Numbered from the stretch's first letter, positions 1 to 9,777 are shown. The stretch is DNA of 64,000 nucleotides from Desulfovulcanus ferrireducens (GCF_018704065.1 NZ_JAGUQP010000011.1:1-64000); one strand, 5' to 3'. Notes: generated by a model not told the origin, from the letters alone. Translations and numbers: made by a program.

Positions 1-36
1 TTTGTAATGCATTTCAGAAAATGCACTCTTCATTTG
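1..36 (-). repeat. Family C repeat fragment at window edge
   Basis: The first 20 bases are the exact reverse complement of a segment at about 16590-16609, which belongs to the MITE-like family C best seen at 19284-19597. Only the edge of a copy is in the window, so its full extent is unknown. Positions 37-178, between this and the end of the MsbA-like gene, show only a small hairpin near 145-160 and no convincing terminator. Confidence 0.45.
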
Positions 37-178
37 TGTAGTAACTTGAGGATGTTAATCGTGTCAGAAAGTTGAGTAAGTGTAGTTGCGGTGTTATTTT
101 TAAATGGTGTACCCCGCAGCTTCTACCTCCTATCTTTAGGAGCGCAAGAGACCTTAAGCATTTGCGATTAGTTACAAA

Positions 179-1966
179 TTAACCATTACCTTCACACGTT
201 GAACTCATATTTTCATTAAATTGCATCTCATAGAGACGTTTATATAGGGAACACGTTTGTAAAAGCTCATCGTGGGTACCCTCACCGATGATTTTTCCCT
301 TGAACATGACAATGATCCTGTCCGCTGAAAGGACAGTTGACAACCGGTGGGCAATAACTATGCTTGTCCGCTTGCGCATGAGATTGTCCAGTGCCTTTTG
401 TACTATGCGTTCAGACTCTGTATCCAGGGCGCTGGTGGCTTCGTCCAGAATAAGCAGCGGAGGATTTTTTAAAAGAGCTCTAGCTATGGTGAGCCTTTGT
501 TTTTGTCCACCAGAGAGTTTGACTCCTCTCTCGCCAATAACAGTGTCATATTTTTCAGGCAGTTCCATAATAAAATCGTGTGCGTAGGCTGCTTTGGCCG
601 CAGCAATAATCTTGTCTTCCGTCACCCCGGCAAGTCCATAGGCGATGTTTTCTCTAATGCTGCAGTTGAATAAAAAGTTGTCTTGTGAGACTATGCCCAT
701 AAATAGGCGCAAGCTTGCCAGGGTATATCTTTCTATGGGATGGCCGTTAAGAATTATTTCTCCCTGTTGATGGCAGTAAAAGCGGGGCAAAAGATGAACC
801 AAGGTAGTTTTTCCTGAACCGCTCGGGCCGACAATAGCGACCTTTTCGCCTTGTTTAATTTTTAGGCTTACGTTGTCCACAGCTGGGGTGCTACATCCGT
901 TGTAACTAAAGGTGACATTTTTAAGGATTAATTCTTGGAAAGGCGGTTTAAGGGTTAAATTGCCGGATTTTTCTGTTTGAAGCTCTTTGCTGTCAAGAAC
1001 TTGAAAGACTCTTTCTGCTCCTGCCAGAGCTTTCTGGATGTTCAGGTTGGCGCTGTTCAATTTTTTTATGGGATCATAGAGCATAATGAGGGCTGTCATG
1101 AATGAAAAAAAGGTACCTGGGGTGGATTTTCCGGCAATGACCAGGCTGCCTCCGTACCAGACAACGATCCCAGCGCCTAATGCTCCGATTAGCTCCATAA
1201 CAGGGGAGGACAACTCATTATATTTTATTTCCTTGATAGCAATTTTAACCAGCCTTGAATTTTCCTGATTAAACTTTTTTTCTTCCTTTTTTTCCGTGGC
1301 AAAGGCTTTGACCACTTTTATACCACTAAAAATTTCCTGCAAGAAAGAAGCAATATCAGACACTTTACTCTGGTTCTTGCGCCCCAGTTTGCGTAATTTT
1401 TTACCAAAATAGATAAATGGATAAATAGCCAGAGGCAGGACCAGGATAGAGATAGAAGCCAGGTAAGGGTCGCGGTAAAAGACAACAAATAACAGGCCCA
1501 GCATGGTCAAAATTTGCCTGGTAAGCATGACTATACTAGGCAGACTGGTTCGGATTAAGGTAACATCACTAAGGATTCTGGACATGAGCATGCCGGTTTG
1601 GTTGTCGTCAAAGAAGTTTACAGGCAGGGAGATAATTTTGGAATGCAGTTCATTGCGAAGGCGTTCCAGCACTTTTAAACCACAATAATTCATCTCATAA
1701 TTTTGTAAAAATCTGAACACTCCCTTGACGATAAAGACGATAATTAAAAGAATGGGGATGTACATAAGAGCTTGTTTGTCTTTTTTGATAAAAATGTCGT
1801 CCAGGGCAGGTTTGACCAGAAAGGCTGCAGCAGCTGAACATGCAGCCACTATGGACATGGAGACAATTGATATGAAGATTCTCAGCTTATATGGTTTAAA
1901 GTAGCCTAGACATCTCTTGAGTAATTTAAGGCTGTTTACGTTAGACCAGTCAGATTTTAGCTTCAT
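179..1966 (-). CDS. msbA: MsbA-type lipid/oligosaccharide ABC flippase
   Basis: An ABC half-transporter of 595 residues, probably flipping lipid A-core or a lipid-linked glycan across the inner membrane. The N-terminal half (about 25-320) is a six-helix membrane domain. The C-terminal ATPase carries Walker A GPSGSGKTT, Q-loop IVSQDNFLF, signature LSGGQKQR, Walker B LLILDEATSALD and the H-loop IAHRLST. The frame is open to 2029, but ATG at 1964-1966 is preceded by GAGGGG four bases upstream, directly after the stop of the upstream deacetylase, so I start it there. It is the last gene of the minus-strand operon. MsbA is inferred from architecture and LPS context; another exporter of the same family cannot be excluded. 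Confidence 0.85.
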   Translation of the reverse strand: MKLKSDWSNVNSLKLLKRCLGYFKPYKLRIFISIVSMSIVAACSAAAAFLVKPALDDIFIKKDKQALMYIPILLIIVFIVKGVFRFLQNYEMNYCGLKVLERLRNELHSKIISLPVNFFDDNQTGMLMSRILSDVTLIRTSLPSIVMLTRQILTMLGLLFVVFYRDPYLASISILVLPLAIYPFIYFGKKLRKLGRKNQSKVSDIASFLQEIFSGIKVVKAFATEKKEEKKFNQENSRLVKIAIKEIKYNELSSPVMELIGALGAGIVVWYGGSLVIAGKSTPGTFFSFMTALIMLYDPIKKLNSANLNIQKALAGAERVFQVLDSKELQTEKSGNLTLKPPFQELILKNVTFSYNGCSTPAVDNVSLKIKQGEKVAIVGPSGSGKTTLVHLLPRFYCHQQGEIILNGHPIERYTLASLRLFMGIVSQDNFLFNCSIRENIAYGLAGVTEDKIIAAAKAAYAHDFIMELPEKYDTVIGERGVKLSGGQKQRLTIARALLKNPPLLILDEATSALDTESERIVQKALDNLMRKRTSIVIAHRLSTVLSADRIIVMFKGKIIGEGTHDELLQTCSLYKRLYEMQFNENMSSTCEGNG

Positions 1967-1973
1967 TTTCCCC

Positions 1974-3053
1974 TCATTTATGATCTTTTTTGCGGAAAAA
2001 TTTGAAAAAGATTCTGGAGCCCAGCGCATTGGCGTGCATATACAATCTTGTTTTAAGCCATTTGTGGTCTTTTTTGCGACCTATTCCTATCCTGTGGATT
2101 CTGAATGGATCTGTGCCTGGACCATTGTAATATCTTTCCAGACTAAAAGCGCCGGCAAATCCAGTCTCTTTAAGGGCGGTCAAGGATAATTTATCGTAGT
2201 GTCCCCAAGGCCAGCAAAATAGTTGCAGGTTGGATTTATTGATTTCCCTGATTGTTTCATAAGAGCGCTTAAAATCACTCAGGCAAAATTTATATCTCTC
2301 TTCGTCTGAGCGTGGTCTAAAATGCATTCCGCCTGCCTGAAAAATTTTGCCTTTTTGATGCAAATTAAAATGATCATCCGTTGAATTTTGAACGTTGAAC
2401 CTTGAACGTTGAACTTTGAATGTTGAACCTTGAACATTTTCTACGGGCCAGTAGCCATTGTAAACATAGGCGCTACCAATTTCGAAGACAGGGTACTCTG
2501 GTCGGGGTTCTTTATAGATGCCATAGATGGACCAGTGTCCACCCTGGCTTAATGTACTCACCAGCTTTGTGTTTTTAAAGCATCCCTGATGTCTTGCTGA
2601 ATGAGCATAAATTTCCATCCCAAAGTCTTGCATAGCTGATTTTAATTCACCTAAATTCATAAATTGAGAGTAATCTTTGTCTCTCAATGCCTTGCGAAAG
2701 GAGTCGGATAATTTGTCTAGTTTTGTAATGTTATTAGGGTCTCTGGCTGGCCCCTCATCAATAAAGTCTGTTATTGTGAAAAATACACCTCGCATATTTT
2801 CTTTGGCCAGAAGCGGGATGGTGTGCACCCAATTACTGATATGGCAATCATCAAAAGTAAGGACAATATATTTGCCATCCAGTTTTTTTTGGCCCGTCAA
2901 AATGGCATACAAATGACTCGCAGTAATGGTTTGAAAGCCAAGTTCTTTGATAGTTGCCAGATGTTTTTTAAATGTCTCCAGGTTATGTCCACCAGGAGTA
3001 CCCATGTCATGGTAGCATAAAACAGGTATGCTGCGGATTATTCTATCCAACAT
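1974..3053 (-). CDS. Polysaccharide deacetylase (NodB fold)
   Basis: Of 359 residues, it has the metal-site signatures of carbohydrate esterase family 4: TFDD near residue 83 (after a YHDMG segment at about 14) and HSARH (the HSxxH metal motif) near residue 160, with a late FCWPWGHYD segment. It probably removes N-acetyl groups from a cell-surface or lipid-linked sugar. No signal peptide is evident, so the substrate may be cytoplasmic. Residues of about 204-223 are encoded by a tandem TTGAAC-type heptad repeat and read FKVQRSRFNVQ, which looks foreign to the family. The gene overlaps the upstream glycosyltransferase by 11 nt and is followed 8 nt later by the MsbA-like gene. The exact substrate is unknown. 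Confidence 0.85.
   Translation of the reverse strand: MLDRIIRSIPVLCYHDMGTPGGHNLETFKKHLATIKELGFQTITASHLYAILTGQKKLDGKYIVLTFDDCHISNWVHTIPLLAKENMRGVFFTITDFIDEGPARDPNNITKLDKLSDSFRKALRDKDYSQFMNLGELKSAMQDFGMEIYAHSARHQGCFKNTKLVSTLSQGGHWSIYGIYKEPRPEYPVFEIGSAYVYNGYWPVENVQGSTFKVQRSRFNVQNSTDDHFNLHQKGKIFQAGGMHFRPRSDEERYKFCLSDFKRSYETIREINKSNLQLFCWPWGHYDKLSLTALKETGFAGAFSLERYYNGPGTDPFRIHRIGIGRKKDHKWLKTRLYMHANALGSRIFFKFFRKKDHK
2384..2440. repeat. TTGAACN heptad tract (family E) inside the deacetylase gene
   Basis: About eight tandem near-copies of a 7-base word (TTGAACG, TTGAACC, TTGAACT, TTGAATG) lie in the middle of the deacetylase coding sequence. Because three heptads make 21 bases, the insertion keeps the frame and yields a periodic F-x-V-Q-type peptide. 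A weaker version overlaps the start of the beta-barrel gene near 25555-25590. Confidence 0.8.
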
Positions 3054-4119
3054 GTGTATTGTCTCTTTTTGAGATCAGGTTTCGGTATAAATTTTCCAGG
3101 GCCCTTGCTTTTGTTTGGGGCAAAAAAAGTTTTTTTAACGACAAACTTTTTTGTCGCAAAGAGTTCCTGAGAGCTGGAGAGGAGATAAGTTGTTTAAGGT
3201 GATGGGTCAATTGTTTGCTATCCCCCGCGGGGAATAAAAGCCCATTGCCTTCCAGAACCTCCGGGATACCTCCTACATTTGACGCCACAATTGGAAGCCC
3301 GAAATGGGTTGCCTCCAAAAGTGTGTTGGGCATGCTTTCACTAAAAGATGGTATGCAAAAAATATCAAAGAGTTGTAAATAATCAGCGATGTTTTCTTGA
3401 TGCCCCAGGATATGAGTGAAGGTATGGATATTTAATTGATGACAAACAGGAAGCCATTTTTTTGTAGTTCCCCCAATAATTATCAGCTCAAAATTGGTGT
3501 CATCTAATCTTGCTATAGCCTGTAAGAGTACATCAATTCCCTTGTTTGGTGAGTCTCCACTTATTGTGCCTATGATCACCTTTTTTTTGTTAATTCCAAG
3601 TTTTTTTAGAATAACATCAGGTGGGTTGGCCGGAAGGACTCTTTGAGGAGGTAGACAATTATAAATAACTTTGACTTTTTTTCTTGGCACACCAATGCTG
3701 GTCAGCTTTTTAGCACAAGCGTGTGAATTGGCAGTAAAACAATCAATGCCTGGTGACCAGTAGGGAAGTGGGTTGTTTGGCCTGAATACAACCCCTCGAT
3801 GAGCAAGGGATAGGAAATGATATTTTTTTTTAAAGAGCAAGCTCCACCAGGAAATTTTTTTTACGGCCTTATTGTGGAAGGCATGGACAATGTCTGGTTG
3901 AAATTTTTGTACAGTGTCTAAAAAGGTTTTTTTCCACAAATTTGCCTTACCAGGAAGTTCTATCCAGTCTATATCAGGACCTTTATCAATGATACTCGAC
4001 TTGGATGGGACAACAAAAATAATTTCATGGCCCAACTTTTGAAGTTCCTGGGCACTGTATAATGCTTGCCTTGTGCCGCCACTGCTTGTTTGAGATGATG
4101 AAAAAAATATTATTTTCAC
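3043..4119 (-). CDS. Glycosyltransferase family 4
   Basis: A 358-residue GT-B retaining glycosyltransferase. The N-terminal Rossmann half contains SSGGTRQALYSAQEL, and the C-terminal half carries the donor-binding E-x7-E region, SESMPNTLLEATHFG, followed by LPIVASNVGGIPEVLEG. It probably adds one sugar to the LPS core or O-chain on the cytoplasmic face. It overlaps the deacetylase start by 11 nt, so the two are almost certainly co-transcribed. Donor and acceptor cannot be read from the sequence. Confidence 0.88.
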   Translation of the reverse strand: MKIIFFSSSQTSSGGTRQALYSAQELQKLGHEIIFVVPSKSSIIDKGPDIDWIELPGKANLWKKTFLDTVQKFQPDIVHAFHNKAVKKISWWSLLFKKKYHFLSLAHRGVVFRPNNPLPYWSPGIDCFTANSHACAKKLTSIGVPRKKVKVIYNCLPPQRVLPANPPDVILKKLGINKKKVIIGTISGDSPNKGIDVLLQAIARLDDTNFELIIIGGTTKKWLPVCHQLNIHTFTHILGHQENIADYLQLFDIFCIPSFSESMPNTLLEATHFGLPIVASNVGGIPEVLEGNGLLFPAGDSKQLTHHLKQLISSPALRNSLRQKSLSLKKLFLPQTKARALENLYRNLISKRDNTHVG

Positions 4120-4350
4120 TGTTTCTTAACTTTTATTCTTATGCAAAATCTTTTTTGTCCCGTTGTTTTTTAAGACAATCTTACTTTTTTATTGGTTTAT
4201 ATCCAGATCTCGCAAGATGCATATCAGGAATTTTTTTGGTATCTGTTAGTATATTTTAGTCGTTTTATTTTTCTTGTTGCTACAGACTTAAAATTAGACG
4301 CTTCTTGCTTTGTAGTTTTGATTAGAATTTTTTTTAATTTTAAATATGAA
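4120..4350. other. AT-rich intergenic gap
   Basis: The 231 bases between two minus-strand glycosyltransferases are very AT-rich with many T runs. I see no RNA gene, no strong hairpin terminator and no convincing coding frame. This gap and the compositional change to its right suggest that the next gene was inserted into the operon. Confidence 0.4.
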
Positions 4351-5307
4351 TTATAAAGAGAATATTTTTTTGATTTTTTTTATTGCGTTTAGTGAAATAT
4401 TAGTTAAATCAATTCTTCCAGAAAAAATATTAGTTATAATAGATTTTAGGTCGTCGTTATCTTTACAAAGAAATCCATCATAACCATCAGATATTAATTC
4501 ATTGTTAAACCCGACATTACTCGCGATTCCAATTAATCCGTTCGCCATATATTGGATTAACTTGAATCCGCACTTGCCTTTCGTGTATTCATTGTTTGGT
4601 AAAGGCATTAAACCAATATGACATTCTTTTAGAAGTTTTTCTTCCGTAATAATAGACCATTTATGGTATAAAAACTTAAATTTAAAATAATCATTGTTTA
4701 TATTGTCTAAGTTTGAACATATTATTATATTAAAATTAAATTTGCATTGTAATTTAGCTAAACTGTTCTCCCATATTTTTAGATAATTTAAGTTGTATTT
4801 AGTACCTATCCATAATATATTAATTTTACTTAACGTGAATTCTTTTTTGTCGCGGTTCAGTGTGGGTGGTTCATAAGGAGTAGGAAGTATTTTAATCTTC
4901 GTCTTGGTATACTTTTTTAAAAAACTATAAAGATAGCTATTTCCACATAACACCAAGTCGATATTATCAGCCAGTCTTTTTATTTTGGCAATTTTTTTTT
5001 GTTTAATTTTTTCGCCCAGGTTTAAGTTTGTTTTGGTCCAAATAGCGTCATCAAAGTCAAATACAATTGTTTTGAAGAAGCTTTTAAATAAAATAATGTC
5101 AAACATACTTGGTATTTTTTTTTGTATAAAAAGTATATCTGCATTAAAATTGCGAATACAAATTTTTAGCTTTTGAAAAAATTTTTTAGGATAACGCACT
5201 GCAAAAATATCAATACCATCCCGGTTGAATAAATCTAGGTATTGGAAAACTCTAAATCTTGAGCTAGGATGATTCCTATCGCCTTGTGTTAAAAAAACTA
5301 TTTTCAT
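4351..5307 (-). CDS. Glycosyltransferase, GT4-like, strongly AT-rich
   Basis: Of 318 residues, it opens with MKIVFLTQGDRNHPSSRFRV, a start typical of a GT4 subgroup, and has a conserved FDFDDAIW segment near residue 84. A C-terminal nucleotide-sugar site is suggested by KLIQYMANGLIGIASNVGFNNELI. It is rich in Lys, Ile and Asn and much more AT-rich than its neighbours, and it is set apart by AT-rich gaps on both sides, which suggests recent acquisition. An A27 homopolymer lies on the coding strand about 80-110 bases upstream of the start. The sugar specificity is unknown. Confidence 0.8.
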   Translation of the reverse strand: MKIVFLTQGDRNHPSSRFRVFQYLDLFNRDGIDIFAVRYPKKFFQKLKICIRNFNADILFIQKKIPSMFDIILFKSFFKTIVFDFDDAIWTKTNLNLGEKIKQKKIAKIKRLADNIDLVLCGNSYLYSFLKKYTKTKIKILPTPYEPPTLNRDKKEFTLSKINILWIGTKYNLNYLKIWENSLAKLQCKFNFNIIICSNLDNINNDYFKFKFLYHKWSIITEEKLLKECHIGLMPLPNNEYTKGKCGFKLIQYMANGLIGIASNVGFNNELISDGYDGFLCKDNDDLKSIITNIFSGRIDLTNISLNAIKKIKKIFSL

Positions 5308-5573
<266 letters not shown>

Positions 5574-6818
5574 TTAATTTCCATTTTCTTCTCGTTGAAT
5601 TAAAGTACATCCTCCCAAAACAACCCCTATAATCGACATGGCCATGCCAAGCCACCATGTTCTAAAGTAGTTATGGGCGCTGAATGCCGTCATTAGGTAA
5701 CCAGCATAGGAAGACCAGAAAAAAATAATTAAAAAATAATTATGATAGTCATATTCTAATAATAATCTTATCTTTTTTAAAGACCAGAGGAGGTTTCCAA
5801 ACAAAAATAACATGAGCAATGTGAAGCCTATGATGCCACCTTCTGCAAGAAATTGGCAATAAATATTATGAGGATGCGGTATCTGGTTAGAGTTTTTTTG
5901 GTGTATGATACCAAGTTTATTGAATGCATTTGGATAAGTATTAAAGCCTGAACCAAATACAGGATAGTGAGTAAAGATCTTCAGGGCAGTATGCCACAAC
6001 TCGAGTCTGGGAGCCGAAGATAGAGTTTTAATGTTAATTCTGTCAGGCCCAAAGATTAGTATTGAGGCTACAAATAATAATAACACGATGGTTTTTTTGA
6101 AATTCCAGCCATATCTTATATAAATAAAAGCGATAATGGCGATGAAGAAACCAAACCAACCACTTCTTGCTTTTGCTCCATGTAATAAAAAAATCGGAGG
6201 AATTAGCAAAATTAGATAGATAATAAAGGCAACAGTTATGCGACAATAGTTTTTAATGATAAAATAAGAGCCTGCTGCAATGGGCACGATTAAAGACATC
6301 AAATTTCCAACTCTAGGTGTGGAAAGTGAGCCAGTTAATCTCCCCCAATCGGACAATTTGGTTCCTTGAACTAGATCATAACCCAGGATAGCTTGAAAGA
6401 CGCCATCTAGACCTTCATAAAATCCCATTATGGCAAATGCTACTACAAGTACTTGTAAATCTTTAGGAGAGCGTATAAATTCTATACCTGCGAAGATTAA
6501 TATAAAACCTTTATACAAATTGTGAGATATAGCATACCATGATTCGTGGACATTTATGCTGACAAAAAAAGAGTTTACGATTAAGTATAATATAAATATA
6601 AAGTATATCCATTTAAGTTTCCACTTTTTTAGGTTGCTTGTTCTATAATTTGTTGAGTAGTAAAAAAATAAGCCTATGGCAGCTCCACATGATCCAATTT
6701 CTCTAAATGCTATGCCCAATGGAAAAAAAAGTATATAAAATACAAAAAAGAATCGCATTAAGCGATATGAAATTGTGGCAATGTTATCCTTAACAGAAAG
6801 ATTATTATACATGATCAT
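5574..6818 (-). CDS. O-antigen ligase/polymerase (Wzy_C/WaaL family)
   Basis: A 414-residue polytopic inner-membrane protein with about ten to twelve hydrophobic helices. Between late helices lies a large periplasmic loop containing HPHNIYCQFLAEGG (near residues 311-324), the histidine-bearing signature of the O-antigen ligase/polymerase superfamily. WaaL joins O-chains to lipid A-core, whereas Wzy polymerises repeat units; the motif alone does not separate the two. Position in an operon with a flippase and core-type transferases favours a ligase. It is 45 bases downstream of the GT4 gene that ends at 6864. Confidence 0.8.
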   Translation of the reverse strand: MIMYNNLSVKDNIATISYRLMRFFFVFYILFFPLGIAFREIGSCGAAIGLFFYYSTNYRTSNLKKWKLKWIYFIFILYLIVNSFFVSINVHESWYAISHNLYKGFILIFAGIEFIRSPKDLQVLVVAFAIMGFYEGLDGVFQAILGYDLVQGTKLSDWGRLTGSLSTPRVGNLMSLIVPIAAGSYFIIKNYCRITVAFIIYLILLIPPIFLLHGAKARSGWFGFFIAIIAFIYIRYGWNFKKTIVLLLFVASILIFGPDRINIKTLSSAPRLELWHTALKIFTHYPVFGSGFNTYPNAFNKLGIIHQKNSNQIPHPHNIYCQFLAEGGIIGFTLLMLFLFGNLLWSLKKIRLLLEYDYHNYFLIIFFWSSYAGYLMTAFSAHNYFRTWWLGMAMSIIGVVLGGCTLIQREENGN

Positions 6819-6863
6819 TTTTTAAAGACTCTCTGGATTTTGATTGCGTGTTTAATCATAGTG

Positions 6864-7916
6864 TTACGAAGGTATATAATTCTCAAGTTCAGTTATCTTT
6901 ATTTGAAAGTTAATTTTTTTATAAGATGTATCCCAAACTATTTTTTTGATTTTTAAAATGTCATAATCTGTCATTTTTAAGACTGTTCTGATAATCTGCT
7001 CAAATTCTTTTTTTCTGGCTGAATAGGGGAGTAGAAATTCTTGCATTCCATCAGGCCACACCTCTTTCACTCCCCCAACATCCCTGGCAATGGGAACCAG
7101 CCTCTCGGCCATCGCTTCCAGTAAAGAGTTAGGCAGACCCTCACTGTATGATGGCAAAAGAAAAATATCTGTCTGTCTTAAAAGTTTACGCACGTCCTTT
7201 TGAAATCCATGCCAGGTAATTCTATCTTGCAGACCAAGGGTTTGGGCGAGTTGTTTTAATTCATTTTCTATTTTGCCTGTGCCAACAATATGATAATGAA
7301 AATCATACCCTCGTTTTTTTAATCTACTAAACGCATATAAAACATCTTTATGTCCTTTATCCGGATTGAGTTGGCTTGTAGAAATAAACTGGAGAGGCCG
7401 ATGTACTTTGTTTGGCGGCTCTGGTGATGGTTCTTTGCCCGTGAGGATCACTGTTATCTCTTCTGGTTTGAGAAATGGCAGGTTTTTGAGTAGGCCATTT
7501 TTAATATACTCACAGGGCACAAGGATTCTGGGTTTAATCCAGAAATGCATAAGTTTGACATTCCACTTATTTTTCATGTCTCCGGGAAGGCCTACCCTGT
7601 GGATTACCGGAATATTCAGAAGCCTTGCTGCTACTCCGGCAGTGCGCATATCCTTGCCAACATTAACTAAAACCCTTTCTATTTTATTTTTTTTAAAAAA
7701 ACTGCAAAATTTATATATAGTTATGGGGTTAAAATCCGGGCCAAAATTTATAGCCCATGTATTTAGACCTAAATCAGCAGCCTTTTCCACAAACGGGCCT
7801 TTTCGGGCGATAATCGTAGAGTTATGGCCTAGCTTCTTTAACCCCAGAGCGACTTCCAGAGTCCAGGTTTTCACTCCTCCCCATTTATGTGTTGAATTTA
7901 CAAAGGCCAAATTCAT
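6864..7916 (-). CDS. Glycosyltransferase family 4
   Basis: The 350 residues form two Rossmann-like halves. The start MNLAFVNSTHKWGGVKTWTL is typical of GT4. The donor-binding part has PSYSEGLPNSLLEAMAERL and PIARDVGGVKEVW, preceded by HGFQKDVRKLLRQTDIFLLP. It probably acts in LPS core or O-chain assembly in the cytoplasm. Its ATG at 7914-7916 overlaps the stop of the upstream transferase (ATGA, 4 nt), showing translational coupling. The sugar is unknown. Confidence 0.88.
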   Translation of the reverse strand: MNLAFVNSTHKWGGVKTWTLEVALGLKKLGHNSTIIARKGPFVEKAADLGLNTWAINFGPDFNPITIYKFCSFFKKNKIERVLVNVGKDMRTAGVAARLLNIPVIHRVGLPGDMKNKWNVKLMHFWIKPRILVPCEYIKNGLLKNLPFLKPEEITVILTGKEPSPEPPNKVHRPLQFISTSQLNPDKGHKDVLYAFSRLKKRGYDFHYHIVGTGKIENELKQLAQTLGLQDRITWHGFQKDVRKLLRQTDIFLLPSYSEGLPNSLLEAMAERLVPIARDVGGVKEVWPDGMQEFLLPYSARKKEFEQIIRTVLKMTDYDILKIKKIVWDTSYKKINFQIKITELENYIPS

Positions 7917-9016
7917 TGGGCTAATGAACTATATAAATTTAATGTTTTATTGAGCATATTCTCAATGGAGAATTCATTGCCGAATTTTTCTAAACTGCAA
8001 GGCGGTAGAAAAATGGCTGCATTAAGGTTGTCCGCAGGATTTTTTTGGTCATCAATAAATTTAATTCGTGAATAATATTCATTAATTTCCTTTATTGGTT
8101 CACTTGGTCTTGCTAATACTGGCAGACCAAAAGCGCATGCCTCTAAAACAACTCCTGGCATACCTTCAGCAAAAGGTTCAGAAGTAAACAATAAGCAATC
8201 AAGAATCCGATAATAGTCGGAAATATTCTTCTTTTCTCCTAAAAAAAGAATGTGTTTAGTTAATTTGTTTTCGCGAACATATTTTTGCCAGGGCTCTAGA
8301 TTCCCTCCTCCAATGATGAGAAATTTGAACTGCTCTTTATTTTGTTTTAGGGTTTCCTGGGCAAACTTGATAAAGAAGTTTACCCCCTTTCCCTTGGCTA
8401 TGCGACCAATGAAGCCAACAAGTTTTTGGTTTGCATGGTCAAGATACTTCTTTTTTAAGTGGATTTTGACATCTGTAGAAGTCGGCAACTCAAAGCCATT
8501 ATGGATGATCACGAGTTTATTTTTAGGCAGTTTTGTGTTTTTTTGGAAGTAATTTAAAGATTGTTTCGACACAAAGATTATTTTATGGGTGAATAGTTTA
8601 TGAATTATTTTTTCCTCAAAAATTTGTTTTTTTCTATGTAATTTTTTTCGGGCATACCAGTGTAGGTGGCATAAATGTACCTGTCCAATCCGCACCGGTA
8701 CCTTAGCTAAAGCCGCTGCTAATATCCCGGAAATGTTCCCTCCTAAAGAATGAGTATGCACTATTTTTGCGTTATACTTTTTGAATAAGCGGGACATTTT
8801 ATAAATTCCAACCGGGTCCCATTTTCCTTTTAAGGGGATAAAATGGGTCTTAACCCCCAGAGAGGCTAACTCGTCAAAAAATATACCCTTATCTTTATAA
8901 GTAACTACATGGACGTCATAATAGGGCAAAAGACGGGGTAGAAGGGAACGCAGTCTTCTTTGGACTCCTCCAATATTTAAGTTGTTTGTTACTCTAAAAA
9001 GAACTGGTTTCGTCAT
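7913..9016 (-). CDS. Glycosyltransferase family 4
   Basis: A 367-residue GT4 enzyme. The N-terminus VTNNLNIGGVQRRLRSLLP carries the acceptor-side glycine loop. The C-terminal half has GFIGRIAKGKGVNFF and the E-x7-E site FAEGMPGVVLEACAFGLPVLAR. It overlaps both neighbours by 4 nt (larB upstream, GT4 downstream), so it sits inside a tightly coupled operon. It probably adds a sugar to the LPS core. Donor and acceptor are not deducible. Confidence 0.88.
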   Translation of the reverse strand: MTKPVLFRVTNNLNIGGVQRRLRSLLPRLLPYYDVHVVTYKDKGIFFDELASLGVKTHFIPLKGKWDPVGIYKMSRLFKKYNAKIVHTHSLGGNISGILAAALAKVPVRIGQVHLCHLHWYARKKLHRKKQIFEEKIIHKLFTHKIIFVSKQSLNYFQKNTKLPKNKLVIIHNGFELPTSTDVKIHLKKKYLDHANQKLVGFIGRIAKGKGVNFFIKFAQETLKQNKEQFKFLIIGGGNLEPWQKYVRENKLTKHILFLGEKKNISDYYRILDCLLFTSEPFAEGMPGVVLEACAFGLPVLARPSEPIKEINEYYSRIKFIDDQKNPADNLNAAIFLPPCSLEKFGNEFSIENMLNKTLNLYSSLAQ

Positions 9017-9777
9017 TGGTTTTTAATTATTTTTTTTGCTAAACAGGCGGCCCCAAAACCATTATCAATATTAACTATGGCTAGACCTGGGGTACAGCTG
9101 TTGAGCATAGCAAGCATCGGTGCCAGGCCGTTAAAATTGGTTCCATATCCTACGGATGTGGGCACGCCTATAATTGGTTTATCTGTAAGTCCACCCAAAA
9201 CAGAAGGCAGGGCCCCTTCCATCCCGGCAACTACGATTAAAATTTTGGCCTGATTTATTTGGGGCATAAAAGAGACTACCCTGTGCAGTCCGGCCACGCC
9301 TACATCGGAAATGAGGCCAACATTTAAGTCCAAGAATTTTGCCGTTGCATAGGCCTCCAGGGCAATAGACAGGTCAGCCCCTCCGGCGGAAATGATCAAT
9401 AAGTCGCCTTCCTCTGGCCATGGTTCATCTAATTCAATCTCTTTACCCAGGATAAATATACGGGGCAGGTCAAAATATTTACTGCCCGCAAATTTTTTCG
9501 CAAGTTTATGTCCGTGCTCTTTGGAGACCTTGGTAGCCAGGGCTGGTTTTTTTTTCGTGGCCAAGGCGGTTATGGCTGTCTCAAGCTGAAGCAGGTTTTT
9601 CCCCTGGCCAAAAATTGCTTCGCCAATACCTGTACGCAAGCCCCGTTGATGATCGATTTTCAGGCCATGACTTAAGGTTTCGTATGGCTGTAAAGAAATT
9701 TCAGTGCAAGCCTCTGAAATTGATTTTTGGCCGGAGGCCACTTGCTTAAGAAGTGATAAGAGGTCTGATTTTAACAT
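9013..9777 (-). CDS. larB: LarB, nickel-pincer cofactor carboxylase/hydrolase
   Basis: Of 254 residues, it matches the LarB family (formerly called CpmA or AIR carboxylase-like). The C-terminal PurE-like domain (about 110-254) includes SAGGADLSIALEAYATAKF, DVGVAGLHR and VAGMEGALPSVLGGL. In characterised systems LarB carboxylates nicotinic acid adenine dinucleotide and releases AMP, the first step to the nickel-pincer nucleotide of lactate racemase. LarC, LarE and LarA are not in this window. It is the first gene of the polysaccharide operon, and its stop overlaps the next start by 4 nt, so it may be co-transcribed with glycan genes although no functional link is obvious. Confidence 0.88.
   Translation of the reverse strand: MLKSDLLSLLKQVASGQKSISEACTEISLQPYETLSHGLKIDHQRGLRTGIGEAIFGQGKNLLQLETAITALATKKKPALATKVSKEHGHKLAKKFAGSKYFDLPRIFILGKEIELDEPWPEEGDLLIISAGGADLSIALEAYATAKFLDLNVGLISDVGVAGLHRVVSFMPQINQAKILIVVAGMEGALPSVLGGLTDKPIIGVPTSVGYGTNFNGLAPMLAMLNSCTPGLAIVNIDNGFGAACLAKKIIKNQ

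Noticed and set aside
2384-2440. Possible CRISPR array
   Set aside because: The repeats are 7-base tandem words without spacers, lie inside a gene, and no cas gene is near.
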